Shown here: one piece after another, positions 34,600 through 48,489 of the stretch
Position numbering within the stretch: position 1 is the first letter of the stretch
Layout: every line of letters starts with the position of its first letter
Source: Nosema muscidifuracis
Taxonomy: Eukaryota > Microsporidia > Nosematidae
DNA length: 64,000 nt
Assembly (NCBI GenBank): GCA_028335825.1
Contig: JAIOKI010000016.1
Location: 124,001 to 188,000, forward strand
Direction of reading: 5' to 3'
Notes under the pieces: model-generated
The model's database searches: none
Told to the model about the DNA's origin: nothing
Seen by the model: only the letters and a program-made list of their open reading frames with translations
Position numbers and translations under genes: made by a program

Positions 34600-36440
34600 A
34601 TAATTTTATAGGGAAATGAAAATAATATTTCGTCAAATAAGCGAAACAATGCAACAAATACACGTAAGACGGTTTTTGAAAGGAATTTTATTGTAATAAA
34701 ATACTAAAATTCACCACAGATTTTATAGTGAACGACGAACAATTTATTTGAAGATTTACACAGAAGAAGAATCGAAATATATATAGATGAGATTAAATAG
34801 CTTAATGATACAGTTTAGTCAAAGTAAAGTTGATCTTTTAGTTTAACACTAACTGACAGCAGATGACACAAAAGAAAACGAAATATTATCACCTACAGCC
34901 GAAAAATGTAGAGAAGTTTAGAAGATTTTTTGGAATTACAGATTGTTTTAGAAACTTTATAGAGAATTGTGCAGGATTAACACCGAATTTGACGGATTTT
35001 CCGATGAAAAATAAACCTAGAATTCAAAGAGATAAAAGAGATTTGGAAAATTTTAAAAAAACTTAGGCTGCTAAGATAAAACAATGTATTTTAAGAACAA
35101 ACGCAACTAATTTAGTCTATGAGCAGTATTACTCCAAAATAACGGAAAAGTAAGATTGCTAATCATCTTTAGAAAACTAACTTCTTAAGAAACAAGATAT
35201 CGGATATTAGTAAAATAAATATTGTTAATACATTAAGGTATAAAGAAGTGTAATTACGAATTAAACAGCAGGAAATTTAGAATACAAAAAATCATCAAAC
35301 GTTATTAGAAATAAGTACTAATGCATTTTATAATAATAAAAATATATGAATTAAAAGATATTGGAATTTAGTATGCAATTTATACAGAAGATAAGAAGAA
35401 TGGTGATTTCTTATTCGCAGAGTAAAATAAATACCAAAAAAAGACATTAAAAACTTAGAACTTAAGTCAGAATGAACAAGCAAAATGAATGCAAGTAAAA
35501 TACTATGCATCGGAAAAATATCACCTCAAGAAATAAAAAAGACACCAATTGAAAAATAACATGATAAATCTATATATAATGTACGACTACTGTGTATTAT
35601 GATATAAGAAAATTATATAATTGCACAGGAATTAATAAACAAATAAAATGGTTTTAAAGTATTAGATATATAACAAAAAAATAGAAGGGTGCAAGTTTGC
35701 TGAAATCAAAATTTATTTGGAAAATGTAGAATTTAATACCGAAATAAAATATGTTCTTGTTTTAATTAATTACTTTACACGAAGAGTATAAAATGAAATC
35801 GTAAATAAAAAAATCAGGAAATTAAGCAGTAATCTTTTTAAGAAAGGTTTTTGAGGAAGGAGAGAGACTGGAGGAAATAATTACAGATAACGATAAAAAG
35901 TTCATTAATAAAGAATTTTAAAAAAACTGTAGTAGCCTAGAGATAAAACACAAAAATGTAATTATTGAAGTTCATAGAAGTAATTAAAGTGTTTAAAGTT
36001 TTATTTTAATTATGCGAGAAAGTATAATTAAGCAAAAATTAAAGATTTTTTGATAAATTAATTAAATGTATAAAGATTTAATATGAGAGCTATCATACAA
36101 AAATTAAGTGTACACAGATAGAAGAAATATTGAATACATCAGGACAGGTGATAATAGAGTTTAATCACAAAAGAGATTACAAGAAAAATTGAAAAGTTCG
36201 ATAACAAAGTTATATCAATTAATTATAGTAGCTAAAGAGAAAAAATACGGGATGTGATAAATATGAAAAAAGGAACTTTATACACACTAGTGAAAATTAG
36301 AAAAGATGTGAAGAAGATTCATATGCCATAAAGACTAGTATTATGATTTAAAAAGTATATTTGGGAAGTTTGAATATGAAGAGCCTAACCGTCTTTAGAG
36401 GAAGATGTTATAAATTTGTATAATTTTTATTTCCAATTAT
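34600..36440 (+). mobile_element. Ty3/gypsy-like element fragment, decayed
   Basis: This fossil includes the end of the reverse transcriptase (about 34880-35060, a clear VEKFRRFFGI block), RNase H traces about 35330-35480 and integrase traces about 35870-36250. It ends near 36430 in a TTTGTATAATTTTTATTT stretch followed by ATGATAAATAAA, shared with two other elements here and probably part of its LTR. The 5' portion is missing or unrecognisable. It carries many breaks. Confidence 0.65.
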
Positions 36441-36614
36441 GATAAATAAAGACATACATTAAATTGTAATATTAAATTACGAGAGCTGTATAATTTCGTA
36501 AATCTCAGATGTGTTCTTACAGACTCTTCTCTTTTAATAAAGTTCAATACATCTTGTCTTGTTATAGTTGAAGTTATTGTTTTGGGAAAGACATTACTTG
36601 TCACGTGTATTTCT

Positions 36615-38810
36615 CATTCTTTAGCCTAAAACATAGTAATATTTAGGTATTCTCTATAATAAGAAAAAATCATGCAACATAAGTGTTAGACTTATTGGAA
36701 ACAATCTACTGTGTTCGAAGAATGTATATCATTTTATAGAAAAAATAGACTCTAGTATAGTTGTGAAAATTAGGAAAAGTAGATCGAAAATGCCAAATAT
36801 TTCGGAAGGCACTGAGTAGATGAAGTTTAGGGTTCTAAAATAGTTGAAAGAACACCGTTAAAATTATTATGGTAGCAATGAATGAAAAAAACAAATTTAA
36901 GAAAATATTTAAAAAATCACAAGACTATTCTAATGCATAGTGATATAATTTGCAGAGAGTAAGACAGTTAATCATTTTGTCAAACTTGTAAATTCAGAAA
37001 ATCAATGCAATACAAATATAATCTAGAGCGACTGATAATGTGCTAAAGTCGATACTTCTGCTCGAAATATAGTATGTATTAATGATTATGTGGTGAGATA
37101 TAGGATTAGAAGGATCTAAATAAAGATTTACATACTAATATAATTGTGGGGATGTTTTCCTGATTTTGTTTTACCTTTTTCTCTTAAAGATTAAAAATGT
37201 TTTAAAATCTAAATGAAGCATTTATCAATATATAAATCAAAATAATTGTATTTAATTATAATGTGTTGCATGTGATAAATAGAGCATCATTAATCAGACT
37301 ATAACTATCAAAAAAGAATGCTTAAACACAATGTTTCTGACTATATAATATTCGAACTTTTAGAAATAAACATAAATCTAAAAAGTACTTCTAATCAAAT
37401 TACTTTGCTGTCTTTTACTCGTTATCAAAGTTCTGGTAGCATAATATTATTTAAATGTAGGCATAGCAAAGATTTCTTTGTATAAGTTTTATTAGTATCA
37501 TTAATATGCAATTTTTTAACATTCGTTTTCCTCTAGTTATTATTAATTTCATTTGATATTTGTTGAAAAACAAATATAAAAAGGATATAAATTCGCTCAC
37601 GTTTATTATTTAGGTATAGTAAAGAATATAGTTCTGGCAATAACAAATTATTATTCCTCATTTTTGCCTGATTATACTTTAAGGATCACTTCATATAAAT
37701 CTTCAGCTTTTAATTACAACATGGTAGAGACTAATTGTAAATAATAAGATAAGTCAAAAATACATTCAAAATCACAGCTTATAATATTTATATGTTATAA
37801 TTAGACGTTAAATACAATATTTGTAAAACAGAGATAAAAAGTATAAATCTAAATAAGAATGTCATGATTATTAATTAGCAAAAATGAGGCTTTATTTTCA
37901 AGCAAACAAAATTAGAAAATTACAAAGATGGATAAAACAAAGTCATCTGTGCTTCCATCAAAAAATTCATATGCCTTGCTTTCTTAGATAAATTCAATGT
38001 TAAAGAAGGACAATATAAATTTTCACAAAGTATTAGGAAGTTAGTTAAAAAACTAAAATTAAGGAAAAGATAGTTGCAGCTGTTTTTAAGTAAGAATGTC
38101 GACTATAAAAAATTAGCATCAAATACTAAATCTCATTTCTCAGAGTAGTAATACAGTAAAATTAAGAAGACAAATAGCATTGTTAAAGAAATTCTAATTG
38201 GTATCAAATATCAAAGAACTCGAATCTAGAAAATGTAAAATCTTTCAGTGAGAGATAAAAGTAACGAGAAGGCTAAATAAACAATATCTCTCCACTTAGA
38301 TATCAATAGTAAGAAAAAATCTAAAAATATTATATATTTTTTCTTTGTTGAATCATTATCGTGCTCTAAATATATTCTCTAAGAAATAATCTACTTTTTT
38401 ATAATCTATAGACATCCTTAAACTGCAATTTAGTTTAACAAAATGTAAAAAAAGAAACCAAGCATTTCCGAAGTTAACGATTATTAGACTCTAATTCATT
38501 TATTAAAAATACATGCCAAATAGCTTATATTGGTTTTTAAGCTAATATTTTTGATTCTTATTAATATATGCTAATACAGCATTATAACCAAGTATTAATT
38601 GGTTTTACATAAATGTAAACACTCCATAGTTATCCACTTAATGCTATCTTTTATTAGCTTTTTGTAATTTTTTATAAAGCTCAAGAACATATGAAAAAAA
38701 TTTGAACATTCTCTTTAGAAATGAATTATTAAAAATGTTTTAACTGATTTTAAATAGCAATAACCAAGAGTTGTGATAATGAAATTAAAAACAATAAAAT
38801 AAGATTGTTG
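36615..38810 (+). repeat. Partial spacer repeat, copy B
   Basis: Positions 36615-37680 match 53882-54950 with only a few percent or less difference. Positions 37680-38290 match both 760-1320 and 54950-55530 but are more diverged. Homology resumes at about 38690-38800 after some 400 bp of unrelated sequence. It is not followed by rDNA. Confidence 0.85.
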
Positions 38811-39049
38811 AGATTTTGGGTGCTCTTTACTACTTTTTCCTTTTTTAGAAAAAAAAACAGATATTTACTTTAAGATAACGTTTCAGTTAGATTTTGCTCT
38901 TTTAATTTTTGGGTTTATGATAATATTATATGATATGATGCATAAATGATTTACAATATCAGGAATTTCAGGTGTGTAGAATTTAGTCAAAAATTAATAA
39001 TATTATTCTGTTAAACTATTTTTCACAAGTTAAAAACAAACATAAAGGA

Positions 39050-41300
39050 AAATTTAATAAATGAAGATTTGTTTAGATATTAGAATGTTACTTTTGCCAA
39101 TTCTAGGTCTAAGAGAGCAGCTTATGTTTCAGTTGCTTTAATAATAACATCAATATAATGAATACAGATAAGAAAATCTACAAAATTGAAAGGTAATTGA
39201 AACTGAATCGAAAAAGATTAAGACTAAATATAAAGAAGTGCTACAAAGATATAATTTTTTCAATAAGAAAATCACGAATAAAGAAAGATCGACATTATAC
39301 ACGCCATTGAGTTATACGAAAAAAAGAAAATATATCTGTCATCCGAAATATAGAATGTCCTTGAACAAGCATGTTATGATTAAATAAGATGTCTTTATAA
39401 ATTAAAAAAGCAAGTTTAAAGAAAGTGAAAACAGGTATATATTACCAGTAGTCTCGATTAAGAAAAAGATATAGAAACCAAATCTTGCATTGATTTTGAA
39501 TAATAACGCAATAAAAACTTCTTACGAATAATTAATGAAACAGTATATCAACTCAATGGATGGAACTTTTGTACAAATTTAAATTTAGAGTCTAGGTACC
39601 ATCGAGCGACCATAGAAAAAGCAGATATGAGAAAATTTGATTTTTACACTAAAAAAGAATTTACCAATGGAAAAATGTCATTTGACTTTTAATTGCATCT
39701 TTTTATCATAAATAATCATAGATAAATATTTATCAAACTTGTATAAGTTTGTAATGATATATTAGAAGAATCACATAGACTTAAAAAATTAAAAATACTG
39801 ACGAAACAGGAAAATGTGTAAATTTATGAAAAAAGTGAAGTTAAAATATGAGGTTTATTATGCAAATTTAACTGTTAATTTGGAACAAAAAAAATTTAAA
39901 TCAAAAAATAAGTAGAGCTTTTAATAAATTCTCAAGCTTCTTCAGCAAATTCATGCTTATTATGCTGTAAAGATAGCACTTTTTGTAGATGCTTCAATGG
40001 AAAGAAATCCAAGAAATATAATTGGTCCACAAAAACATAAAAGATTTTTATTAAAATTTAAGTGGAAATCATCAAAGCTAATGAATTTTATCGTTGAACT
40101 TACAAAAAAACTTATATACACACGGATGTTTCGAATATGGATAGAAATACTGTCACAGATTTAAGATAACAGACATGTTTTCATTTCTACATAGAAATAT
40201 AATTAAACTCAACCGAACTAAACTATACGGTAACAGAGAAACAATGTCTATCTATTGTTTGGACGCTAATAAAACTAAAATTATACTTGACAAAGAATTT
40301 TACAAATTGTACAGACCACCAAGTAATTAATTTGTATTTAAATCTTAAAGAATCATGATATAGATATTGATACTACAGGAATATAAATATAAGAATATAT
40401 TAAAGGATGTTTTTGTGGCAAATGATGCTCTTAGCAGTATATTAAATACAGCGAAGCCACTGGAAAACGACATGTTTACAAAATAGAAACAACAAAAATA
40501 TATCTCGACAATTTACCATGAATATCTTACAAAATAATCGATGCCACATATATGTTAGCAGCAATAGATATAAGATTTAAAGTAATATTTAAAAATATTG
40601 CTATGGTAATAGAAAATTGCGAAGTACATAAACGATTCAGCAAACAACATTCCTAATTACAAAGATTCGATTATCGTTAGTCAGTCCGTTGAACAAAATA
40701 AGCATATATCTAACTAAATTTATACCAAAGACTTATAATGAAAATAGATACATGATCATAGCCCTGTTATGTTACAAGATAATGCGGGTAAGCGCAATTT
40801 AAAATAAAACAGCTCCATCAATATCTAAGTTTATGATATTTCATATTTTTCTTTAACATATATTGTTTAAAGAAATATATTAGATCAAGGAGCAGAATTT
40901 ACAAACTAACTAGTCAAAATAATATATTAGCAGAAAATCACAAAATTTTGATATAAAGACTAGCGAAGATTACAAATAAGACTAATTCTAGTTTATAAAA
41001 TAAGAACATAAGGATTTTTTATCGAAAAATTGTAAAAAAATCACCCATATATTTTTATTTGGAAGATCATCAAATGTTACTGAAGGTAGATGAACTCGGA
41101 AACAATTGTCGAAGATAATCAAATAAAAAGTGAAAAATATTTTTTTAAGAAATAAGGCTGGACGAGGAATGAAAGATGGGAATAAAATATTGGGATAACA
41201 TACAAGTTGGAAGAGTATTGAACGGCATTTGACTATGCTAATTTGTTAGAGAAGAAAGGTCTCTGTAAAAATAGAAAAATGTTCACTTTACACTTTTTGG
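39050..41300 (+). mobile_element. Ty3/gypsy-like element, decayed
   Basis: This fossil has reverse transcriptase traces about 39420-39800, RNase H about 39960-40450 and integrase beginning near 40540. It fades out near 41260. It carries many breaks and no LTRs were found. The stretch between copy B of the spacer repeat and this element (38810-39050) is plain AT-rich DNA. Confidence 0.55.
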
Positions 41301-42050
41301 CTTTTAGAGTCAAAAAAGTGAATATTAGTTTGAAGACATAAGAAAGGTTTTTAGTAAAAAGAAAAAATATTTCAGTTGTTGAAAATTTGGGTTCACAGGA
41401 GTAGATTTTTTGATAAAAGGTAAGTGTCAGATGATAGTTCTTTCTAAAAGAAAGAGATACAAGATATAATAAATATATTTAATCTATCTTTGATCATTAT
41501 TTTTAATTAAAAAGCAATAAACAATATATTTAACAAATTTATTGCATATTAAGTTGGTTTAACATTTAAGTATCGTCTAAAATTCATACTTTTCTAGTTT
41601 ATTTTCGGAAATTTTACATAAGTGATTAAATTATTATTAAAAATAAATAAAAAAGCGGAAATATACCTATCAGGAATTATTTATGGCTTTAAAGAATTTC
41701 AGGAACAAAATAAACTAAATAAAATTTTTGTTTTTTGAGAATTCTTCTGATTATACCGCAAACTTCTCAATCTTTTCTACAAATGTTTTCATCTACTTAA
41801 GATTGCCTGATAAGTCTTTGCATGGCACTATTTATTTTTAGCTATTATTTCCGTAAATATCGCACTTAATGAAGCATTTTTATTGAGTGTATATGCAGTT
41901 ACGACTTTGAATATGATAATTATTATATTTATGTTCTAGTTGGTTGTTTGAATCTTCTAATATTGTTTTAGTGATTTTTGTTCAGAACTCTCTTCTTTTT
42001 ATTTATTTATAAAGCCATAAGCAACTATATATTGGTATTTATATTGACTA
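41300..42050. other. AT-rich stretch, nothing recognised
   Basis: No frame, RNA or repeat is supported here. Confidence 0.5.
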
Positions 42051-44660
42051 ATAATTAATTATTGTAATGAAAAAAATCTGAAAATAATAGGGAATAAGAA
42101 TTATGCATATTTGGACGAAGTAATGATACATCAAAGTACTAAATGAATATAAAATGAAGTTAAATGGCTTATAATTAAATTTAAAAAGTATCAATAAACA
42201 GAACGGTTATGTATGATGATTAAATAAAGAAAGAACAAAGCATTGGAGTATCTTGATGGAAAGAATACCTAAATTAAAAATATTTTAAGAATATTATAGT
42301 GATTTGAGAACTTCAAAAAGATCATGTGGTTATAAAATTTAAGTTAACAGACAGTTTGAAAATTAATGTAAATAAACAAAATAAATGAATAAAAGATGTT
42401 TTAAATACTATGAAAATCGAGATTATCATATTTTTAACAAATTATTTAATCTAAAATTATTAGCATCTATTTTAGATTAAGAACGGCATATTCAAAGATG
42501 TTGACTCCTACAAAATATTAATAGTGTATTCGAGTATAAAGTAATTCGAATATAAGCAATGAAAGAGAAAAGTTAGAATACAAACAGATCATAAAGCGAT
42601 ATCAAAATTACTTAAAAACTTTTTTAATGATAATAATAGATAGATTGAAAAGATTTAGGGATTTGATTTTACTCTCTAGTATATAAAATTTTAGAAATAA
42701 TTGCAACTATATTGATCAGAATTTACATCAAAATAAGATAAAATTAAGAAAAAACAATTAAACAAGTGTAGATTAAATCTAAGTCATATGTATATGTAGT
42801 AAATAAGGTAAAAATACTAGACTTTAAATGTGTAATTCTTTTTTTCGGACTAAAAAAATTAACTCATGAGCGCATATATAGGTTAAAAAATATTTGGTTA
42901 TTATAAAATTAGATGAACAAAGTCACTTTCCTGATCTTATTAAAAACAATTTATATATATAAATTAAATAATATAATGCAAAGATCTGTTGATACAGATG
43001 AAAGAGTTTGCAAAATAAATAGAATATCGTCAATAAATCTTCAAATGAGAAAATAATCTCTACTCATAAATTTTCATCAATTAAAAATTGGATTAAAAAA
43101 ATACAGAAACAAAAAGCATATTACTCGCATTAAAGATCAATTACTAAAACCACAAAAGATGTGGGTTTTACAGTATTATTTATAAGAAATGATGAAAATA
43201 GTATTTTTATTTTTTGTACAAAAGATATTCGTTTACATTTGGAGAATAGTAAAATATTTTTAATGAAGTACGCTTGAATCTTGTAAATCAGATTTTAAAC
43301 AACTATAACTCCCTGTATATATAAATGATCTTATATTTATCTTGAATTTGTATTGATGCAGTACAAAAATAGGCTGTCTTATAGCAATATAGTAGACTTT
43401 TTAGCTAAAAAAGTTTCGAATTTTAAGTCTGAAATGAAAAACATTTGCTTCTTAATATAAATAATCAGTTACTTATGATTGATTTTTTCTTACATAATAT
43501 ATAGAAAAAGGTACAAGAATTAACTAACAAATTATTACGAGAAATCATAAAGTTTTAAGAAAACATTATACTACTTATTTTGTTAAAGTAGATAAAGTAC
43601 TATTATTTTGCTAAAGTTTAAGACTTATTTATAAAAAAATAATTAAATGTATGTAGGAAATATTTAGGATTTTGGAATGTTTTAATCTTACTTTAGCAGA
43701 TGCATCAAGAATAACTATTTGTTTAGAAGGATTTCATCAATCTCAAATAATTTATTCGTAAGGATCATTCTGATTTAGAATTGTTAAATGTGAATTTAGT
43801 ACATGGTAAAAAAATTAAATTGTGATATAAAGAAAAAAATAGAAAGCTTAAAAAATTAAAATTTATAAATTCTACTTTTAATTTTTGTTTAGATAAGATG
43901 TCATTTCTTGATCCAAAAAAAAACAACAGAAAGCCATATGGCATAAATAGAATAGAAGTATATGAGAATATCAAAACTATGAATTATTTAAGAAGGTTGC
44001 ATTTGATCATGAAAAAGTTAAAAATAAATAGAAAAATGATCTTGTTGTAATTGATTACAATAAATTTAAAGTTATAATCAAAGTCTTACAACGAAAAAAA
44101 ACAGAAAATAAATAGTAGACTTTTAAAAAGTTATGTTAATAGAGCAAGATGCTTGATGAAATAATCGCAGATAATAGAAAAGAGTTAAGTAACGAAGAGT
44201 TAAAAGGTTTTGTTGTATGAAAATAAAAAACAGACATGTAAGTATCAAAGCTAACAAAATCAAAGTCTAAAAATAAAAGAAACGCTGAGAAAAAGTATCA
44301 TGAAGTAATAGTAAAAGTTATTAATAAGAATTTAAATGCATATATATAAGATCAAGTGGTGAAAAAATAGTCTTTAATATAATTATAGTAAAAATGTTAA
44401 GGGTTGGATAGAAAAGTTCAATTAACACAAATTTGTAAAAAACTAAGCGAGAGAACTAATAATAATGCGCTAATTACAAAAAAATGCTAGACACAGGTAT
44501 GATTATAGAGAAGTTGAAAAAACTCATAGTCATAGAATTAGTAATAGAAGTCTAGTTAAAAATAGACGTTGTGATATAAAATGTATGATTTGGAATGTTG
44601 AAGAGAATAGTATATTTTTGTATAATTTTTACTCTCATTATGATAAATAAAAACATTTTT
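42050..44660 (+). mobile_element. Ty3/gypsy-like element, decayed, possibly composite
   Basis: This fossil has an RNase H trace near 42580-42640 (TDHKAISKLLKN) and integrase traces about 44000-44220. It ends with the shared TTTGTATAATTTTTACTC and ATGATAAATAAA tail near 44615-44650. A MULE-like fragment at about 43660-43750 sits between the two domains, suggesting nested insertion. It carries many breaks. Confidence 0.5.
43660..43750 (+). pseudogene. MULE transposase C-terminal fragment
   Basis: The 18-mer GTTTAGAAGGATTTCATC (43721-43738) recurs exactly at 52930-52947 in the larger MULE remnant, followed in both by AAATAATTTA. The frame gives LEGFH, matching the MULE C-terminal motif with which this family ends its transposase core. 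Only a fragment remains. Confidence 0.45.
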
Positions 44661-45530
44661 TTAAATACAAACTCTTTTTATTTCTCTAATAGCAAAATAT
44701 TATTTTTTACAAGATATAAATATGTTTTATAATGACCTAAGCAATTACCATCATTGTAATTAAGTGAAGAGAATAGTGGACCATATGGCGAGAAGATATA
44801 TAAGATGTTAGACCATACTATTTGAGAAGACGTAATATATTTGTCAACTACATTCAAATACTAATGTGTTAAAATACAATCTAGAGCCCCAAGGAAAAAA
44901 ATTAGAGAACATTCAGTACAACAAATTTTTAGAAATAAGAGTTTAAACTACAATAAAAACAGACATTAAAGTCAAGTGCAAAAAAACCTGGCATAGATGT
45001 TATAAATAAGCGATAAAAAGATATTTTTAATGTCGAAATAAAAGTTACATCAAAAGATGAGAAAAATACGATTTACTTACCAATGAATTCTCTCAGATAT
45101 ATGGCTTCAAAAGTAAAATATTTCCTTTTGTTATAACCTGGTATAGAATAATGACAAAGTAAAATGCAAAATATAGAATTGCACTACGTATAACTCCCAG
45201 AATAAAGGATTATATTAATAAATTATTCCAAAAGAGATTTGACAGACAATAGCTCCAAATAAACCATATTTACTTTCTTATCAGTTTGAAACATCTTTAG
45301 TTTTAGTTTAAGTCTTATTATTGAATAATTCTCAGTCACTTATGATGTTTTAATTCTAGTTACAAACATTTTCAGACTACATTAAAACTGTATGCATTGT
45401 AGTTTTTACAAAACAACCTTACAATTTTTAATGTTTATCTAAAAATTATATTTTAAATAATAAATAAATACCTTTAATAATTCAAAATGCTCAAACATTA
45501 TCAAAGCAACGAGCATCAGCTCCAGCGTAA
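44660..45530. other. AT-rich stretch, nothing recognised
   Basis: No supported frame or RNA is visible. It lies between the LTR tail of the previous element and a Merlin remnant. Confidence 0.5.
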
Positions 45531-45539
45531 GTTATAACC

Positions 45540-46130
45540 ATGGCTTTCAGAAATTATATTTTATTTATTGAAAAAACTAAACATTTTGTATTAAGTTTTT
45601 CTGAAGTTAGCAGAAATACCATAGAAAGAATTAAAAATAATAATAGAAAAAATTATCAATTTAATATAGTGAATCCTATAAAACAAGGCTGAATAAATAA
45701 AATTTTTAAATGGATGACACTTAAATTAATTCTAATGTTAAGTCTCGTAGATGGCTAGCAAAGCAAGACTAAGTGTTGACTATGATGTATATAAGTATAA
45801 TTACGACAAAGGGATATAAAATAGATCATCTTATACTTTGATACTTATAATATAAGATGTTGTAAGTCATGGAAGCATAATACATACATATGAATCGAAA
45901 GCCTATAATAATTCTACGATAATTCATAAATACGGGGTTGTAGATTCTATGACTAATGTGCATTCCCAGAATGTAGAAAGCTTCAATAATAAAATTAAAG
46001 CTGATATCAAAAATTAGAAAGCTGTTATTAAAGATAAAGATCAAACATTTTTAATTTTTTTCTTATTTATCGAAATTTATAAATCTGGAGAATTAGTGAA
46101 ATTTTGTGAATTTTTTAATGTTAATTAAAT
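45540..46130 (+). mobile_element. Merlin-like DNA transposon remnant, plus strand
   Basis: Frames in order show SRNTIERIK near 45610, then MDDT followed by SNVKSRRWLAKQ near 45710-45770 (the first catalytic Asp region), then SKAYNNSTIIHKYGVV near 45900 and NVHSQNVESFNNKIK near 45955-46000 (the third catalytic region, with E). The order and spacing match Merlin/ISXO2 transposases. Several stops and shifts make it inactive. It is a different lineage from the Merlin copies in the rDNA spacers. No inverted repeats were located. Confidence 0.6.
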
Positions 46131-46589
46131 CTATCTATTAATCAATTTTTCGTCAAAAACATAATTTTTTATGAAGTATTAGAATTGCATGATTCACATC
46201 TTTATTTAAGTTTTCTATTTATGTTTAAAATTACATATAATATATACTCGTCACTTAATTGAGTTCATAATTTATGAAATTATCTTCGCACATTAGTTTC
46301 AATTTTCTTTTCATCTCTCTATCAATTTGCCGACTCATTATATTAGACTTTTATTTCCGTGAGAAGCACGTAATACAGGCGTTGAGCCTGAAAACATCTT
46401 TAACTCATGTTGCTTCCATATAATTTTTTGAACTATATTCTAATAGGCCTAACGTAAAAAATTAGCGATGAAGATTAAAAATGACATTTAAGAGTTTCTA
46501 AAAAACAAATAACTTTAATCTTACTATAATAATACGCATCATATTAAAAGTTTTTTGAACTATAGATAGCAGTAAGTCTGAAAGAAAAG

Positions 46590-47215
46590 ACACAGTAAAA
46601 TATTTTATTTGTATAAAATTGTCTACGCATTTAGCCACGGACATTAAATATTCTGGTTATGATTTTTTATATTTTGGTATCGACAAAATACAAATAGTGA
46701 ATTAAATTACTAATACTTATAATCAATCTCATCAGATTAAAAAAAATATGATGCACCTTGATCAAATATAATATTAGCTTCGAATAAAAAAATACATTTT
46801 TTGATTAATGGCTCTAAAATCTCTTTTCTCACATTGGCAACTGGTATCAATGTACATCTTTTAGAGCCTCTTTCTATCATTCCAAAGTGCAGAACAAAGA
46901 TCTTAATCGTTAAACACTATAATTTCTTCTGAAAACATAGACTCATCAATTTACACAATACTAACTTCTTCATCTTTATAAATTCCACCTATTAAGAATT
47001 TGTGCAGATCATTAACACATTCCTCTTTAATTGAGGTACCAGACTGAATTTGTTTTTTATTTATTACTAATTCTAAGCTTATTTTTTGTTTCTTTTGTTC
47101 AGAAAGTGATATATAAATGAAAAAAGTTTGTTTTGGAGATTTTCGCTTATTATCCAAAAAGTTAAACATGCGAATATTTGACTGTATTCTTTTTCTATGT
47201 AATAGAACCAAATAT
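46590..47215 (-). mobile_element. Merlin-like DNA transposon remnant, minus strand
   Basis: On the minus strand an 86-codon open stretch (46951-47211) carries FLIGGIYKDEEVSIV, followed after one stop by IDESMFS, the Merlin first catalytic Asp block. Then come MIERGSKRC, LEPLIKKC, IIFDQGASY (second Asp) and an NHS-like block with HNQNI (third region). The order is exactly that of ISXO2-type transposases. It is broken by a few stops and shifts, so it is younger-looking than the plus-strand neighbour at 45540. The two remnants lie tail to tail. Confidence 0.7.
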
Positions 47216-47259
47216 ATATCTATCTATCAAATGATTTATTGTCGTTAATTAATCGCATC

Positions 47260-47990
47260 AACTAATGGCATTCTGAACAGTTCCTTTGTTTTTATAAGTT
47301 TAATAGGAGCAAAAAAAGTCAAGATTTCATTTTTTTCAAAGAATTGCTTTTATAAACGTACCTCTTAGTTTAGTTGTTATTTTTTTTATAAAGTAAGGGT
47401 TTTATGTTATAACCGCTCCACCTGCAACCCTTTCAAACATAAAATAGTAAATTGTTAGATAGTATTCTATTTAATATAATTTTCTTTATATATTTATATA
47501 TAGTTGTCGTATCTTTTTTCTAAATTACAACTCTAATAATAACAAGTTAAAGAAAGATACTTTATTTTTCTTATCTTCTATACCCCTTCGATAGATGTTT
47601 TACTTGCTTTAACAAATTTGATAGGATGTTATAATTCTCATCTTGGCATATGTAAAACACCACAATAGTTAATCAGAAATAGCACATCGAAATACTTATA
47701 TGTTAGATTTAATACTTAATAATTTATGTCTTTTATTTATATATATAGTTTATTTGCTAATATTTTTAACCACTGGATTCTGAGCATCCAACAAATATAT
47801 GTAGACTTTTACGATATTTTAAACGTCAAAATTTAATAATGATTGTGTAATTTTTATCTGAAAGACATATAGCTATATTTTTGTATTCTTTGATTTTTAA
47901 TTCGAATAACTTATATAGTTTTAGTATTTTTGTAAAGTGTACTGTTGATATTTTTAAGGATTTTTATGCAAATTATTTGTCAATGGTTGC
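47260..47990. other. AT-rich stretch, nothing recognised
   Basis: I see no gene or element I can support. Confidence 0.5.
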
Positions 47991-47999
47991 AGGATTTAC

Positions 48000-48290
48000 T
48001 GTGACAATTTATTAATTAGAGATCAATAATACCATACTAAAATTAAACTAATTGAAAATTCTTCAAAATTAAGGTAGATAAGAAAGATTGCATAATATCT
48101 GAAACAACAGTCTTTAAAGAACTGTGGATACTACTTAAAATGTATTATAACAGAATGCATGTTTATGTCAATGATATTTTGATTTTAAAAAAACTAATGA
48201 AGATTATGATCTGGCATTCAATAAAATAATGATAGCCCTTAAAGATATTATTGTTATAAACTTCTCTAAATAAATGACATATAGATTTAT
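48000..48290 (+). mobile_element. Gypsy-like reverse transcriptase fragment
   Basis: This short fossil piece shows the reverse transcriptase active-site region (VYVNDILI-like) and the following helix. It is broken and isolated from other domains. A short stretch at 48345-48410 also matches 5090-5155 and 59200-59260 of the rDNA spacers. Confidence 0.5.
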
Positions 48291-48489
48291 GTTAGAATAA
48301 ATTAACTTCGATATCTTAACTATACTAATTTAACCTATTTTGTTAGTAACCATTTAATGGAGTCCTCACTGATTCACAAAAAAACCATCGAAAGAAATTA
48401 TTTTAAATCTAAATTTATTTATATTTTTCATTAATGGCATTTTTACTTGAAGTATACGCCAAATATAGCCTTTAATAAGAATTATATAC

